64,000 bases of DNA from Stropharia rugosoannulata (lineage: Eukaryota > Basidiomycota > Agaricomycetes > Agaricales > Strophariaceae): the NCBI GenBank assembly GCA_028532985.1, contig JANCIK010000004.1:1922001-1986000 (forward strand). The letters run 5' to 3'. The position numbers and the translations under genes are program-made. The notes under the pieces were generated by a model. That model saw nothing but the letters and a program-made list of their open reading frames with translations. It made no database searches and was not told the origin of the DNA. Below are positions 35,570 to 47,939 of this stretch, one piece after another. Every line of letters starts with the position of its first letter. The stretch's first letter is position 1.

Positions 35570-38500
35570 ATGTCCACAAATTTCTCCCCCACCCCTGCTG
35601 AATTAAACCTTGTAAACCAAATATTTAAACAGGCGGACCCCCAGCAGCTGGGTGTCCTCACTGGTGAAGTTGCGGTCAAGGTCTTTGGAGGCGCCAAGCT
35701 GCCCCCCACAACACTTGGTGAGATATGGAACATATCGGACGAAGACAACAAGGGCTGGCTTCCAAAGAAAGGCGTTGCAATTGCTGTGCGCCTAATTGGC
35801 TGGGCCCAGAAAGGCGAGAAGGTTACCCAGGCCTTAACCAATAAACGTAAGACGCACGTATCCAAAGGTTGAGAGCTGTCTTCGTTTACAAGGATATTAC
35901 GCAGCTGGTCCGTTGGCAGTTATTGACGGAATAAACACTGTCGCACAACAGACAACTGGCGTCCCGCTATCAAAGTCTCCGCCGCCTTCTTTCCCGCCGC
36001 TGACTTCACAAGATAAAGTTAAATTCCAAAGTTTCTTCGTGAATCAAGGCCCTGTCAATGGCCTTTTGACTGGTATGTTCTGACGAGAAATGTAATGCGT
36101 CTGCTAAATATCACTCTGCAGGCGAAAAGGCTCGCGATATCTTTGTCAAATCGAAGCTTTCGAATGAACAGCTGTTGAAGATATGGTTCGCATTTACCTC
36201 CCGCATTTACGTCATCAAGAAGTACTTATATGCACAAAATATAGGAATCTAGCAGATACTCAGGACAGGGGTGCACTTGACTCAACAGACTTCGCCATTG
36301 GAATGTACTTTATACAGGGGATCATGAGCGGCAAGATATCTTTCATACCGTCCACTCTTCCCCCCGGCCTGTATCAACAAGCAGGTGGGGCATCCACCAC
36401 CGGTTCCATCAGGTCTCAAATCACGGGCAATAGCGGCTCTTTTAGTCCTATCAACAGCGTATTCACACCTCAACTCACTGGGAATCAAGGCCCGCTGCAA
36501 CCAGATTACACGGGTTTTTCCCAGCCCTTCCGTGCCCCTAACTTACCGGCGCGTCCAAGTGCTCACACCAACGGACACACATCCGATTGGGACGTCACAC
36601 CTGCCGAGAAAGCAGCGTCCGACAGTCATTTCGATACTCTGGATACGCAAAAGTTGGGGTACATTGAGGGTGATGTCGCAGTTCCCTTCATGCTCAAGTC
36701 CAACCTACCAGGCGAAGTGTTGGCTCAGGTCTGGTGAGTGACAGCGTCTCCCCAACATATTCCAATTCAAACGGCGCCATCTTTCCATTAATAGGGATCT
36801 TGCAGATATAAATAATGATGGCCGTTTGACGCGCGACGGCTTCGCCATAGCTATGCACCTTATTAAGAAGAAATTGGCTGGACAAGAAGTTCCTGTGACT
36901 TTGCCTCAGTCTTTGGTTCCGCCTTCTGCGCGTGCAGCAGCGCAAACAAGTTCACCTTTCTCGCCTGCTTATAACCAGACCCAGCATCAGCCGCAGCCGG
37001 AGAAAGACTTGTTCTCTTTTGATGACACTCCTCCGGCATCGGCAGTGCACCCGCCTCTTCAAGCTACCTTTACTGGAGCACTGCAGCCTCAAAGTACTGG
37101 CGCTCGTTCCAGCGCGTTCGCACCTGCTCCGATTAGTCAACCAATAGCATCGGATCCTTTCTCTTCGGGCCCTTTCCAGACAAGTATGTTCTATTTCTAA
37201 TGTGCATTAGACTTTGCTTATCAGTTAATTTATAGCACCTCAGCACGATCTTCTGAGTGATGACGAGTCGCATACACCAGCGACTTCTCCGCCCTTGCAA
37301 GATAGATCAGCGGAGATTGGCAATGCGAAAAATCAACTCCAATCAACGACTCGTTCTTTTGAAACAGCGAAGCAAGAGCGTGAGGCGCTAGAACAAAATT
37401 TGGCTAACCAGGCGTCTCAGCTCTCCTCTATTCAAACGCAGCTCTCGTTGGCGAAGGCTTCCTATGAGACTGAGACCAACTTGCTGGCTACGCTGAAGGA
37501 GAGGCGTGCAGGCCAGGTGGCGGAAATCGATAAGGCAAGGACGGAGCTTATTACTGCCGAAAGCAATCTCAGCGCGTTACGAGCCGAGAAGGCTGAGATA
37601 GAAGGCGCGTTCCTTCGGGACAAAGAAGAGGCACGCGACTTGCACAAGCGCATGATCGAGGTTGGGCAGCAGGCTGAAGGCCTCAAGATGGACGTCGAGA
37701 AGCTGAAGAAGGAGGCAAAGCAACAGAAAGGTTTACTGGCCATTGCACGCAAGCAACTCAGTACCAAGGAAGCGGAGAAAGCGAAGGCGGAGAAAGAGCA
37801 CGAGGAAGCGGTCAGTGAAGTTACTTCTCTTACTGAGGAGAAGCAGACGGTGGATGCAGAGATCGAGCGTCTCGATGCGGCTGCGTTGATTCCGAAGGTT
37901 GTGTCGCCGTCACCGTCGGCCTCGCTCTTGCTGGCAGCCTCTCAGTCACTGCCTATGACTCCCGAAGTTTCTTCGCCGTCGAAGAGCAACAACCCTTTCG
38001 AACGTTTGGCTATGAGTGGAAGCCCTGTACCTCAGCAAACGCCTTCTTTCATTGGTCTTGCCAACACGATCGTTTCTTCACCTCCGCTTTCAATCTCCGA
38101 CGCAACTCCCCCTCCTGCACAAGCTGCTGGTTCTACTGAAAGCGCGGCTGGCGAAGCACCGAAGAGTGATTTCACATCGTTTGATGACTTCACCTCTTCC
38201 CTTGCACATCATGACAGTGAACCCACGGAATTATCCTACCTTGGAGATGGCGCGGAAGGAAATGCGCATCATGAAAAAGACGATGATGCTTCACCTGCTA
38301 CTGCTACTAGTGCCAACGAATTCTTTGCGACACCCCCCACCAGCGCTGTTAACGATAATTCCAACTCTCCCTCATTGGCCGCGGCGGAGCGCTTCCCATC
38401 CATTCACGATATAGCAACGCCACCTTTAGCTACTGAAGAAGCGCCGAAGGCGGTCGAAACCGCTGCTCCTGCGGCTGTGGAGAAAACGCAGACTGACCTT

Positions 38501-39737
38501 AGCACTCAACTCAAGGACTTGGACATTGAAGAGTCTGACTCCGATGATATCGATTCAGATGATGAACCCCTTTACAAGTCAGCTATCGCTCAAGGTAAAG
38601 CGCGCGCTGTCGACCCTGTGCCTGCTCCTGTTGAAGTGGACACTAAACCTGTAGCTTTATCCCCTTCCCCCATTCCTGTTCAAGCACCAGTCCCAGTCCC
38701 AACAGCTGCGACCCCAGAAGTATCCTTTGACGATGTCTTTGGGACATCTGAGCAGCCAGCAGCGGTAAAGAGCAACGGCTTCGCCACACCTTTTGACTCT
38801 ACGCCATTTGCTCCGCAGACGGAGCCTGCTCCTGTTGCTGGTGTGAACGAGTTTGACGCTACCCTCGGGAAGCTGGCAAACTCCACTTCAGCCACGCCGG
38901 CTCACTTCTCTTTTGAGTCCAGCTTCGAGGACACATTTGATTTCTCGTCAAGCTCCCAGCCTCCGCCATCACAAGTGCCTGCAGCGCACTCGGCTTCTAA
39001 AGAAGCTGGAAAAGATGAATTTGACAGCATCTTTAGCGCTACTTCTCCAGCGGCGTTTCCGCCTGTTACTGCATCACCGAGCCAAGCAGTGAATAATACC
39101 GCGGCAAAATCTACTCCATCTTTCGAGGAAGCATTCGGGGGGTTTGATTCCATCACGGCTCCCAAGTTGGAAAATAAAGTGGATACTAAGCCGTCCTCCC
39201 CAACTGTTTTGAGTGACGGCGGCATGCCGGGCTCGTTTCCGTCTTCACCGACACAGTCTCTTACTCCGGCTATAACCCAGCCGCGTGTTTCTGATATACG
39301 TGCCGCCTCGCCGACGCCTCGCGCATGGTCGCCTCCTCCGCGTACGACGTCGCCTGCACCACGTGGCTCCTCGTCGCTGTCACACAAGGATGTCCAGGAG
39401 AAAGGGAAGGAGGTCCCTGCACGACATTCTAAATTGAGCGTAAGTCGTTTTGACGACGTTGTGGCGTCGATATTAACCCTTTTTTAAATTCTAGATTCGT
39501 TTGCCTTTCGGCAGGAAAAAGAAACACTCAGAACCTCTGCCTTCCGCTCCAGCCCAGCACTTGACCCCTCCCCAAGAACGGATTAGCCGAACGGGGACGC
39601 CGGCTAGCGATGATGACGTCGAGCCGGTTAAGCAGCTTACTGCTATGGGATTCAGCCGCACTCAGGCCGTTGATGCTCTTGAAATCCATGGGTACGACGT
39701 TCAGAAGGCGCTCAACAGCTTGCTTGGTAGTCAATAG
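35570..39737 (+). CDS. EDE1: EH-domain endocytic scaffold EDE1 (Eps15-like)
   Basis: Seven exons (35570-35846, 35905-36072, 36122-36185, 36245-36733, 36795-37183, 37236-39439, 39495-39737) give 1277 aa. Three EH domains are visible: residues 1-92 ([20 protein letters not shown]), about 118-205 ([20 protein letters not shown]) and about 292-375 ([20 protein letters not shown]). A long coiled coil runs from about 482 to 680. A Pro/Ser-rich disordered region with acidic DDDID-type patches follows. A UBA domain at about 1234-1277 ([20 protein letters not shown]) ends the protein. Ede1 is an early-arriving scaffold of clathrin-mediated endocytosis that binds NPF proteins and ubiquitinated cargo and phase-separates via its central region. 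The TGG codons of EH2 and EH3 are both split by introns at the same place, which suggests old exon duplication. Confidence 0.95.
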
Positions 39738-40223
39738 TCTGCTTATATTTATTGTTATACCCCTGAACTACACTCCCCCACACTCATTTGGACAATCTAG
39801 TAACTATGTTTATGGAACTACCCTCTCTCCTTTCCCTGTTTTCCATTGTCTTAAGTATATGCTCGAGGTTATATTATTTGACGACGACGATTTAATATGT
39901 TTAGTATCCTTTTCTTGCCTTGCGTTTTCTGGTCCATGGACCAACAATATGTTTCAATTATTAAACAATAGCTTATGTTGCTCGGCTATCTGTAGGAATT
40001 TATGGCCAACAATATGAAATGTGTACGAGATTTAGTTGTTTCTTTCCTCACAAACGTACGCGGCATTCAATGTTAATTGTGTAGCCCAATTATATAATTT
40101 AATATAGTAAGTATGTGGAGGTGAATCTAACAAAGCGAATATTGTCTCTAGAGCTAGGTATGACTAGATAATGGTGTACTGTATGTATGTATTGGTGTAT
40201 AATAGCTTTGTGCTCCAGTACCT
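39738..40223. other. Intergenic region between convergent EDE1 and the uncharacterised gene
   Basis: AT-rich 3' flanks. No supported gene or repeat. Confidence 0.6.
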
Positions 40224-42761
40224 TCATTCCTTTGGTATGGTAGGGGGCGAAAGGGGTCTGGAGATAAGATGTATCCAATCTTGCCACTCTTTATCATTCT
40301 GCCGCTGTTCTTTCAATTGTTTGATCTGGGCCCGAGTCGGATGGTGAAAATGAAGTATGAAAATGTATTGATTCATATCTTCGTATTGCAGCAATTCGAA
40401 GTTATTTGTTCCAACAGATACGTATTTGGAAATATCCACAAGATTATTTGGAGTAACCTGTGATAGTTTATATCAGCTCCGATAGCCTTATTTTCGTCGA
40501 GCATTCATACCAGTAACGGAGGGGCTAGAGGCAAGGCTTGCTTTTCACCCTCGGATTCAATAGTTAAAACAAGGCCGGAAGAATCAGGCCAGGTAGACTG
40601 GCGTCGCGCAATACTCTTTTCCAAGGTCTCACAGTCATTCTCCACTGAAATTTTCGAAACTTCAGCAGTGAGATAGCACCCCAATGAAACGCATATGCTC
40701 GATCGTATTTCTCTATGTAGTATTAGTTACCAAGTTCTGATAATACAACAAGGAGAACATACTCAATGGAGGAAGCCTCCTCTCGCTTGATCCACCTATC
40801 CACCAAATGGAAATCGTCTTCAGGTATATCGAATTGGATGCGAATATAACTAGCTTCACGCCTCCCGTTCTGGGCGGCGATGACGCGCATCTCGGATGTA
40901 AAAACTAAGTAATGACAGAACGTTCAGCCGTATTATAATAAAGGAAAGGAAGTGGCTTACTGGAACCATCTACTTCAACAGGCGACTCGGGCTCTGTCAA
41001 AGAAGTGGGCTCGGGATTCTCTACTTCATGAGTATCGATGGTATGCACTACGTCGGTAGACTGCTGATTTTTTACATCCGTTTGATTTAATTCATCGACA
41101 TCCATAGACATGGGTTCAGACGGTTGGACCGCGATAGGTGTCTGTCAAGTTATGGTAAGCTTGCTGCAAATGAGAGCAGAATACGTTTAAGCACACCTCT
41201 GGGATAGTCAGGGTTGGAGGTGGCGCATCCACAACCATTTGTTCAGCATCTGTGGGTACATGCCGAGGTCGTGGTTCAAAAGCATTTCCCTGGTGAATGC
41301 TTTCTGAAGGAGTAGCCTGAAGATGTGGTTCACTTTGAGGTATTATGATATTCTCTACGATAGTTTGAACCATTATAATTCTCGGACGAGTCAGGTAACA
41401 TACCCATGATGACGTCCATCTGTTGGTTGTTTTTTGGCTCGGTGGTCTGGACCATCGAAGCCCTGCTCGTTTCCTCCGCGGCAAGACGAAGTTCAGCAGC
41501 GTCTTCCTGGTGAGTAGTTGTCGGTGGTGCAATTTCACTAACAACCTCATTCTGAGTTGCCACGATATCTTCTTCGGGGGCATCTGAACAAAGCAAATAA
41601 GTCAAGCTAAAGTAATTTATAAGGCAAATATAAGGTAATTACCATTGAACGATTGCACGCCGCTTTCCTGCTGTGCCATCAGACCCTGAATGTCAGTTTG
41701 AGCAAGAGCGGTCAAGTCCAGAGTCTTCCTTTTTTTCAGTCGTTTGGTCGGTGCTGACGACTTTGGATCCTTGGCGGATGTACTAATCACAGTGGTTGGG
41801 GGCATTTCCGGGGTAATAGAAGGAACAGGCAAATGCTACACGACTATGTTAATAGATGATGGTATTCCATGTTCTCGGAAAGTAACATACGTTAAAGCTT
41901 TCGTTAGGGCTGTCGAATATTGGGACTGAGACATCTGTTAATGCAATATATGACTCAACAAAAAGTCACATACTGCCAGGACCTTGATTGAGTGTGACGC
42001 TAGGACCAGTTATTTGCGCGGTTGCCTGAGAGGCGGGCGTATGTTCTAAAGGTACAGGAATGCTGGTTGCAGTTAGCCTTGGAGCAGCCACAGAGTTTGC
42101 GAGCGGTAAAGATCTGCGTTGGCTTCCCTTAGAATAGAAGATGAGGGGATGAGAATGAGACAAGTTACTGTATTGCGGTATGGCTTGAGTGGGGATTTAA
42201 AATGGTATTTTTAAAAGCCTCAATATGCACTTCATGAAGTCAGATACACCATTATTGCAAGGTCGAAGCGACTAACCTGTAAGATCAGGTTCATAGAACA
42301 TTTGTTGAAACTGGAGAACTGCGTGGACTAGCGTTTCATAGGACGCAGAGAACGAGTTTCGCGGATGGTCGTAAATATTGAAAGGTACACTCAAGTCCGG
42401 AGAGACGTTGAGGACGCGTCGCAGAGTTCCTTGCGCGATCTACCGTAGAAGGCGTATGTATTTGATAAAAAGCAGCAATAAACGCGCTTGTTGTTACCAG
42501 TAAAAGTTTAATGATCTTAATACAGAATAATTCAGATAATTGCACAAAGCTTAAGCGCGGGCGGTATACCTCTGGACGTGCGGCGACGTAATAAGCCTTG
42601 TAATCGCCGAGCCACGCTGACAGTTTTTGTGCATGGATAGCAAACGCGCTAGGATCGGCCGGGTTCTGAAACACACGAGCATATCTTTTGAACAGGCGCT
42701 GGTTGTTTTCTGTGGCTTGGTCGGATGTCTGAGAGGAACCGGGAGTATTGTTCACCATCAT
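40224..42761 (-). CDS. Uncharacterised basidiomycete protein with disordered middle and folded C-terminal domain
   Basis: Twelve minus-strand exons (42570-42761, 42277-42439, 42169-42229, 41974-42122, 41891-41925, 41643-41835, 41404-41583, 41197-41354, 40961-41141, 40763-40904, 40511-40712, 40224-40457) join in frame to 629 aa. The N-terminal ~150 residues look folded (FKRYARVFQNPADPSAFAIH, KLSAWLGDYKAYYVAARPEI, SASYETLVHAVLQFQQMFYE). Residues ~150-440 are Pro/Thr/Glu-rich with one basic cluster, KRLKKRK, a possible nuclear signal. The last ~190 residues alternate strands and helices (ASYIRIQFDIPEDDFHLVDR, YIFILHFHHPTRAQIKQLKE, WQDWIHLISRPL). I do not recognise the family; a nuclear regulatory role is only a guess from the basic cluster. 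Exon borders at 41925 and 42122 are the least certain. It is divergent from PDE1, with 116 bp between starts. Confidence 0.7.
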
Positions 42762-42877
42762 GGTAAGTAGAAAGGCTAAAGAGAGCGTGACCGTGTGTGT
42801 CCTCCGGATCCAGGGTTCACATTTACATCAATGCATGCCTAATTTAGCCTTTCATCTACTTCTTATACTTTGATTCC

Positions 42878-44166
42878 ATGCTCGAAGCCCCCGTCTTCCA
42901 GGTTGTGGTTGTTGGTTCGGGTGGGGGCCCAGATGAGACCAACCTTTCCGCGTATGTCGTTCGTTGCTCTCTTTTATTTTATCTGCTAATTTGCCGCCAG
43001 GTATCTTCTCAAGTTGTACAACGCCAATTGGGAGGACGGTGTTATTGGTCTGGAAGCTGGTATGATTTTACTAACATCATCTAACATTTAACAAGTAATA
43101 ATATCTATATACAGGATCTGGGCAAGGAGCCTTAGCAAGGCTTCTCCGAAAGAATCCTTCTATGCTGGATAAGAAGCTGTATTCAGCGTCAGAAATATAC
43201 TCTTTCGTCAGGTCGGCATTCACCTAGTCCTGTTACTGTATCGACTTACTGAACAAAAATGATATAGGTGTTTCCTGATCACCCACGCTCATTTGGATCA
43301 TATCAATAGTCTTATTATCTCTGCCGGCTCACTGGAAGGCCCTCGAAAGCGTGTCTACGGAATCAAGCGGACATTAGAAGACCTGGAACTCATATTTGCT
43401 GATAGAATATGGCCCAATCTTGCTTCATGGAAGGAGGAAGACGAATCGATAAAATTGTTGTATTCCATGTGAGTCATGCCACTGTACTCATAGTCGGCCA
43501 TTGTTTTAAACTAAGCTTAGATTAACACCGGATGGCAAGTACAACACTATTTATCCTGCCATTTCAGTTCGAACAATGCCTTTGAATCATGGAACAAATG
43601 CACTGGGACAGTACAACTCTGCGGCATACTTTATTAGACACGATCCTTCTCACCGCGAGTTTCTGTTCTTTGGCGACGTCGAGCCTGATTCGTTGACAGT
43701 TGAGCCGCTAACAATCAACGTCTGGCGTGTTGCTGCTCCTAAAATACCAGCGATTCTATCAACCATATTCATTGAATGCTCTTGGCCTTCTGGACGACCC
43801 GATGAGCTATTGTTCGGTCATCTAACTCCAGAGCACCTTGCAGACGAACTTTCTGCACTCGCGACGGAGGTAATTAGATCCCGACAAGCAAACACGCAGA
43901 AACGACCGCTGCGAAAGCGACAAAAGCGAAATTCAATATCTCCGGATGATTTGAAAGACGCTCTGGTTGGGCTCACTGTCTATGTAATGCATTGTAAAGA
44001 TGACATGCATGTTACTTCGGGCGAGCCTACGCGAGATTTGATTGTAGAGCAAGTCCGTTGTATCATTGAAGAAAGACAATTAGGCGCCAAAATTCTAGCA
44101 GCTGAGCAGGGTGCATGTATCAGTGAGCTACTATGCCCGGAAGTACTGCGAAATTTTGTATTCTGA
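42878..44166 (+). CDS. PDE1: Class II 3',5'-cyclic-nucleotide phosphodiesterase (low-affinity cAMP PDE1)
   Basis: Exons 42878-42951, 43001-43059, 43115-43211, 43268-43468 and 43521-44166 give 358 aa. FQVVVVGSGGGPDETNLSAY opens the metallo-beta-lactamase-like fold, and the class II signature H-x-H-L-D-H appears as THAHLDHIN at about residues 83-88. FLFFGDVEPDS supplies a further metal ligand, and FIECSWP with LFGHLTPEHLADEL is typical of Pde1 proteins. A basic insertion (TQKRPLRKRQKRNS) lies before the C-terminus. The enzyme hydrolyses cAMP, lowering PKA signalling that controls growth, mating and development. Both ends and all introns follow family expectation. Confidence 0.94.
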
Positions 44167-44570
44167 TATTTTCCTTTTAGCGATTTAAAGACCGTTGACG
44201 ACCAAGATGTACTATGTACACGCAATTTCTTTCAATAACTGTATCTGTAGCTTTATATGCACTGTAGCCCTAGTTTACTTATTTGTTTACTGATTGCTTC
44301 CTTTACTGTTACGTCCAACTTTCTATGTTCGTTTGACATATTTGCATTGACACTAAACTAAAGCGGATCCGTGCCCACGACAACGTTGGAAAGCAATCGG
44401 TATAAAGTACTTATCACCGTGGTATAAACAGGTGTCACTATACTGGTTCAATCAGCAATTACGAAATCAGACTGTTGTCTGGAGAGTAAAGGGAAATGGG
44501 TTAGAGCTCTTGGGATATGGTATGTGAAGAGTCTACAACAAACATGCCAACTCAAATAGAGAAACTAAGG
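44167..44570. other. Intergenic region between convergent PDE1 and striatin
   Basis: 3' flanks of two converging genes. Nothing else seen. Confidence 0.6.
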
Positions 44571-47364
44571 CTATGATGAAGCATATAATTTTACAACACC
44601 ATCGGCACCACCGCTTGCCATGAATGGTAATGAAGGATGGAATTCAACATCCAGGACACCTTCACGTGCCTTTTCACGGTGCGTTGTCACTTCCTGGATA
44701 CAAGAGCGTGAATTGAGTAGGTCCCAGAAACGGACAGAACAGTCATGGCTGCCGGATACGAGTGAGAATCCGGACGCATCGATGGATAATGACGTAACAC
44801 CATCCAAGTGTGCCAACATTGAATGTGTACATTGTCCTGGTATAAAGAAATGAGCCACGGTAACCAAAAATTAATAAGGTTGCTACCTGTTGTGAGATCA
44901 AAAATCCTGATATATTTATCCTCGTGTGCAGTTACAAGCATTGACATCGTTGGGTGGGAAACGATGCGGTTGATCTGTGTGGCCGGAGTGCCATCTACAC
45001 AAAATCATTCGGCAAATTGACAACAAAAAAAAGCAGAAATTCAAACTCACCGTAAGTCATATCACTTTCCAGTCTTGAAACTTCTTTGCCAGTCTCAATA
45101 TCAAAGATTTTGACAATGGCATTTTGATATGCAACGGCGACCTTCTTGAGGTCTGTTTTGATGGCTTCAACAGACGTTGCACCTGGTGTATCGGGATTTT
45201 CATGGGTTTCATCTCCATTGTCAACTCCATTCCAGCCCCATGATAACTTGAGCGACCCGCCTCCAGATGGGCCGCTGACGTCCCATACTTTGACCGCTCC
45301 TTCTGCTCCACAACTGATCAAAGTACTTTCGTCCCTCACAAGTGCAAGATCCCAAACAGCATCAGTGTGGCCAACAAGCTCTCCTCGTGACCGCGTCTCG
45401 TCATAGGGTGCGTAGGTTGTATGTGATTGAGTCGGGAGAGCCCAAATGCGGATCGATAGGTCGAGAGATGCAGAGTACAGCAGTTGTTTAGAAGGAGAGT
45501 GAATTAGTCGAGTTATCGCCGCTGAATGACCGCGAAGCGTCAACTGTGGCTCTACCTCAGTGGTCGCACGAGAGCTTAAAAAAAAGGGTTTCAGTATTGA
45601 TGAATGAATGGTATATAGATGTCGTACCCCGAAGCAGCAAGACTAGCCATGTCCATTCGCCATATCTTAACAGTGCAGTCATCACCTCCTGTGGCTAGGC
45701 ATAGTTCGGTTGGATGAAAAGCCAATGCACGGACGGCGTCTAAGTGACTAGGTTCTAAAGTCAGTGTCAAAGATCAATTTACATTTCATGGGAAGACCAA
45801 CTTCCTGAGAGTTCTCTTAGTTTTCCATAGCTTAGAATCTTCGCCATCGCCAACCAATGTTGATTCTTCATCGTCCACCTCCCCTTCCTCTTCCTTTGGC
45901 TCATCGTCTTCCACTGACCTATCCCAAAGTCCAGAATCTGATGTGTTCGACTGACCGAGTTCCCCTGCAAGTTTAACCTTTTCGGCCGCCTCACGCGACT
46001 GACGTAGCTTCTCTTTCCATTCGCCAGCATCATCAGGGCGGAAAATCATAGTTAACTGACGACTTTCAATATCGGTGCCTTCGACTCCCTTTTCACCGGT
46101 AGTACTTGAAGTTGGGTCCTGGGGAACAGAACCGCTACTTTGGTTTGAATGAGAAGCAGAGGGTTGCTGAGAGCCAATGACTGAGTTAAGATGACCGTTA
46201 CGTTCTAAATGCGGCAGTTGAGATGGGGCGTTAGGAGTTCCTGAGGATGGTGATCCTGAAATCGTATTTATGCCGTTTAAAAGAGGAAATTCCTTGCTCC
46301 CTTCCGGCAATACCTTTCGAGGGCGTCCGTTATATGCAATCTGGTCAAATGAAGGGACATTCGGAAGAGACAGAGGGGCAGATGTGTTGTTCAGTAGGGG
46401 TCTATTAGGTAGAGGATTCATTGCCTGTGGTGACGTGAGATAAGAAATTTCTTGGAGACACCTGTGCACCAAATGAGTAAAATATTCGGGGTATCCCAAA
46501 ACGTATTGCAAACATACTGTTTTAAGTAATCTCGACTTCTAGCCCTGCTTTTAGGATCTCGCCCTAATGGGGGTTTACCTAGTGCAGCTACCGTCCCTAC
46601 TGCTGCGTTCGACCCCCAATTCATGGCGCCCCATGAACTTGGCCTAGGTGGCCCACCGGTCGAACCAGAACCATTGGGAAGTCTGCTATCCGGTAGTGGT
46701 GAATCTAAATGAATACATATGATTAGCTATATAGAACGAGTATGTGATGTTAGTAGCCCCTACCTTCACTCCTTGGAGAGCTGCCACCGCCACTTTCTTC
46801 CTTTTGGCTATGTGAGTCTTCTTTTTGAGATGACGTGGTCGCGTTGGTCTGGATTGTTGAGAATTTTGTGGAAGGCGCAGAATGGGAAGAAGGTTGAGAC
46901 AGCTGCTTGGATCTAGGTATGCTTCGTCACGTCGAGTGATGTATGATAATTTGGAAAGACGCACCGTTCCATACGCAGAGCATACTCAAGCATCTTTATC
47001 CTTCTCATCAAGTCAAGTTTAACATTCTCGAAAGACCGTCTCTCTCCCTCAAGCAATGCTATGCGTGCCTACACGTAGTCCCTTAGTGAATGGAGCATTT
47101 TGAAGTATATAGATGCAGTCGGAATGCAATACGAACCCGCATTTCAGCACGTTCAATTTCCCACTCATTTCTGTCGCGTTCGTAGCGTCTCCATTCTGTC
47201 TGGAGGTAATGCAAAACACTGGAAAGGGTGAAGTCCTGGCCATTCTGGGGTGGCGGAGGCGGGATAGTAGCTTGCTGGCCAGGTTGATGCTGTTGATTTT
47301 GCTGTTGGTTCTGAATCTGCTGCTGCTGGTTGTTAGGCTGGATCCCTTGGAGCGAGCTCAGCAT
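44571..47364 (-). CDS. STRN: Striatin, scaffold of the STRIPAK complex (PRO11/FAR8 type)
   Basis: Nine minus-strand exons (47137-47364, 46965-47068, 46764-46912, 46518-46704, 45802-46461, 45628-45747, 45051-45574, 44887-44994, 44571-44836) give 781 aa. A Gln-rich N-terminus leads to the striatin coiled coil and calmodulin/caveolin-binding helix: [40 protein letters not shown] and [19 protein letters not shown] conserved [15 protein letters not shown] follows. After a disordered spacer with [15 protein letters not shown], six to seven WD40 repeats occupy the C-terminal half ([74 protein letters not shown]). Striatin scaffolds PP2A and Mob3 kinase modules; in fungi it controls hyphal fusion and fruiting-body development. 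The 45801 junction was set by the conserved TLRNHLDAVRA. Confidence 0.95.
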
Positions 47365-47518
47365 GAGGAACGTGAGTGTGGGGGGCAGTCGGAGAGAGTG
47401 GTGCGGTGGTGGAAAGCTAACTAATGCAACCAGCTCGACAGTCGATTAACGAATACAAACATGCACAAATTCTATTTCATTCAACGATGCAATGATTATA
47501 TGTATATACTCCCAGCCC

Positions 47519-47939
47519 CTACTTCTTCCCAGACCTAAACACTCTTATTATATGCTGTTCGCGCTCGAGTCAGTCAAAAAAATACATACTTTTTGATACC
47601 TCCGCCGACGAGGGGTCCGCCTGCAAAGGCGCATGTCAGAAAGGACTGGAATCCATCTGTTTCTACTCAAGATGTACTCACTCTTCATTGCTGAGGAATG
47701 GTTCAGCAAGTCAGTGCGCAAGTTTTCAATGCAAAACGGTGTTGTTGCCTACCCTTTTCGCGTGCTGCCTTCAAGGCAGCCTCCTCCTCTTTCTTCTTCT
47801 GCTTGAAAGCGATCTCGTCCTCGGTCTCCTCCTTCTTATCTTTCTTAGGAGCCTGTACGCTCATCAGCAAAGTGACGACTGATAATTAGCATCACAAAAC
47901 CTTGAGAGGCTTAAGCTTTCCGCCTTGTCTGCCAGACAT
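47519..47939 (-). CDS. TMA7: Translation machinery-associated protein 7 (TMA7/CCDC72), tiny five-exon gene
   Basis: Five minus-strand exons (47901-47939, 47753-47852, 47682-47690, 47590-47620, 47519-47534) spell a 64-aa protein, the exact family length. It begins MSGRQGGKLKPLKAPKKDKK, continues with an acidic and then Lys/Glu/Ala-rich helix (EEEAALKAAREK), and ends GPLVGGGIKKSGKK. Exon 3 is only 9 nt and contributes part of A-M-K-S. The last exon is 16 nt. TMA7 associates with 60S and 80S ribosomes; its exact role is unclear. The gene is too small and fragmented for routine frame finding. It lies 154 bp upstream of the striatin start, in tandem. Confidence 0.93.
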
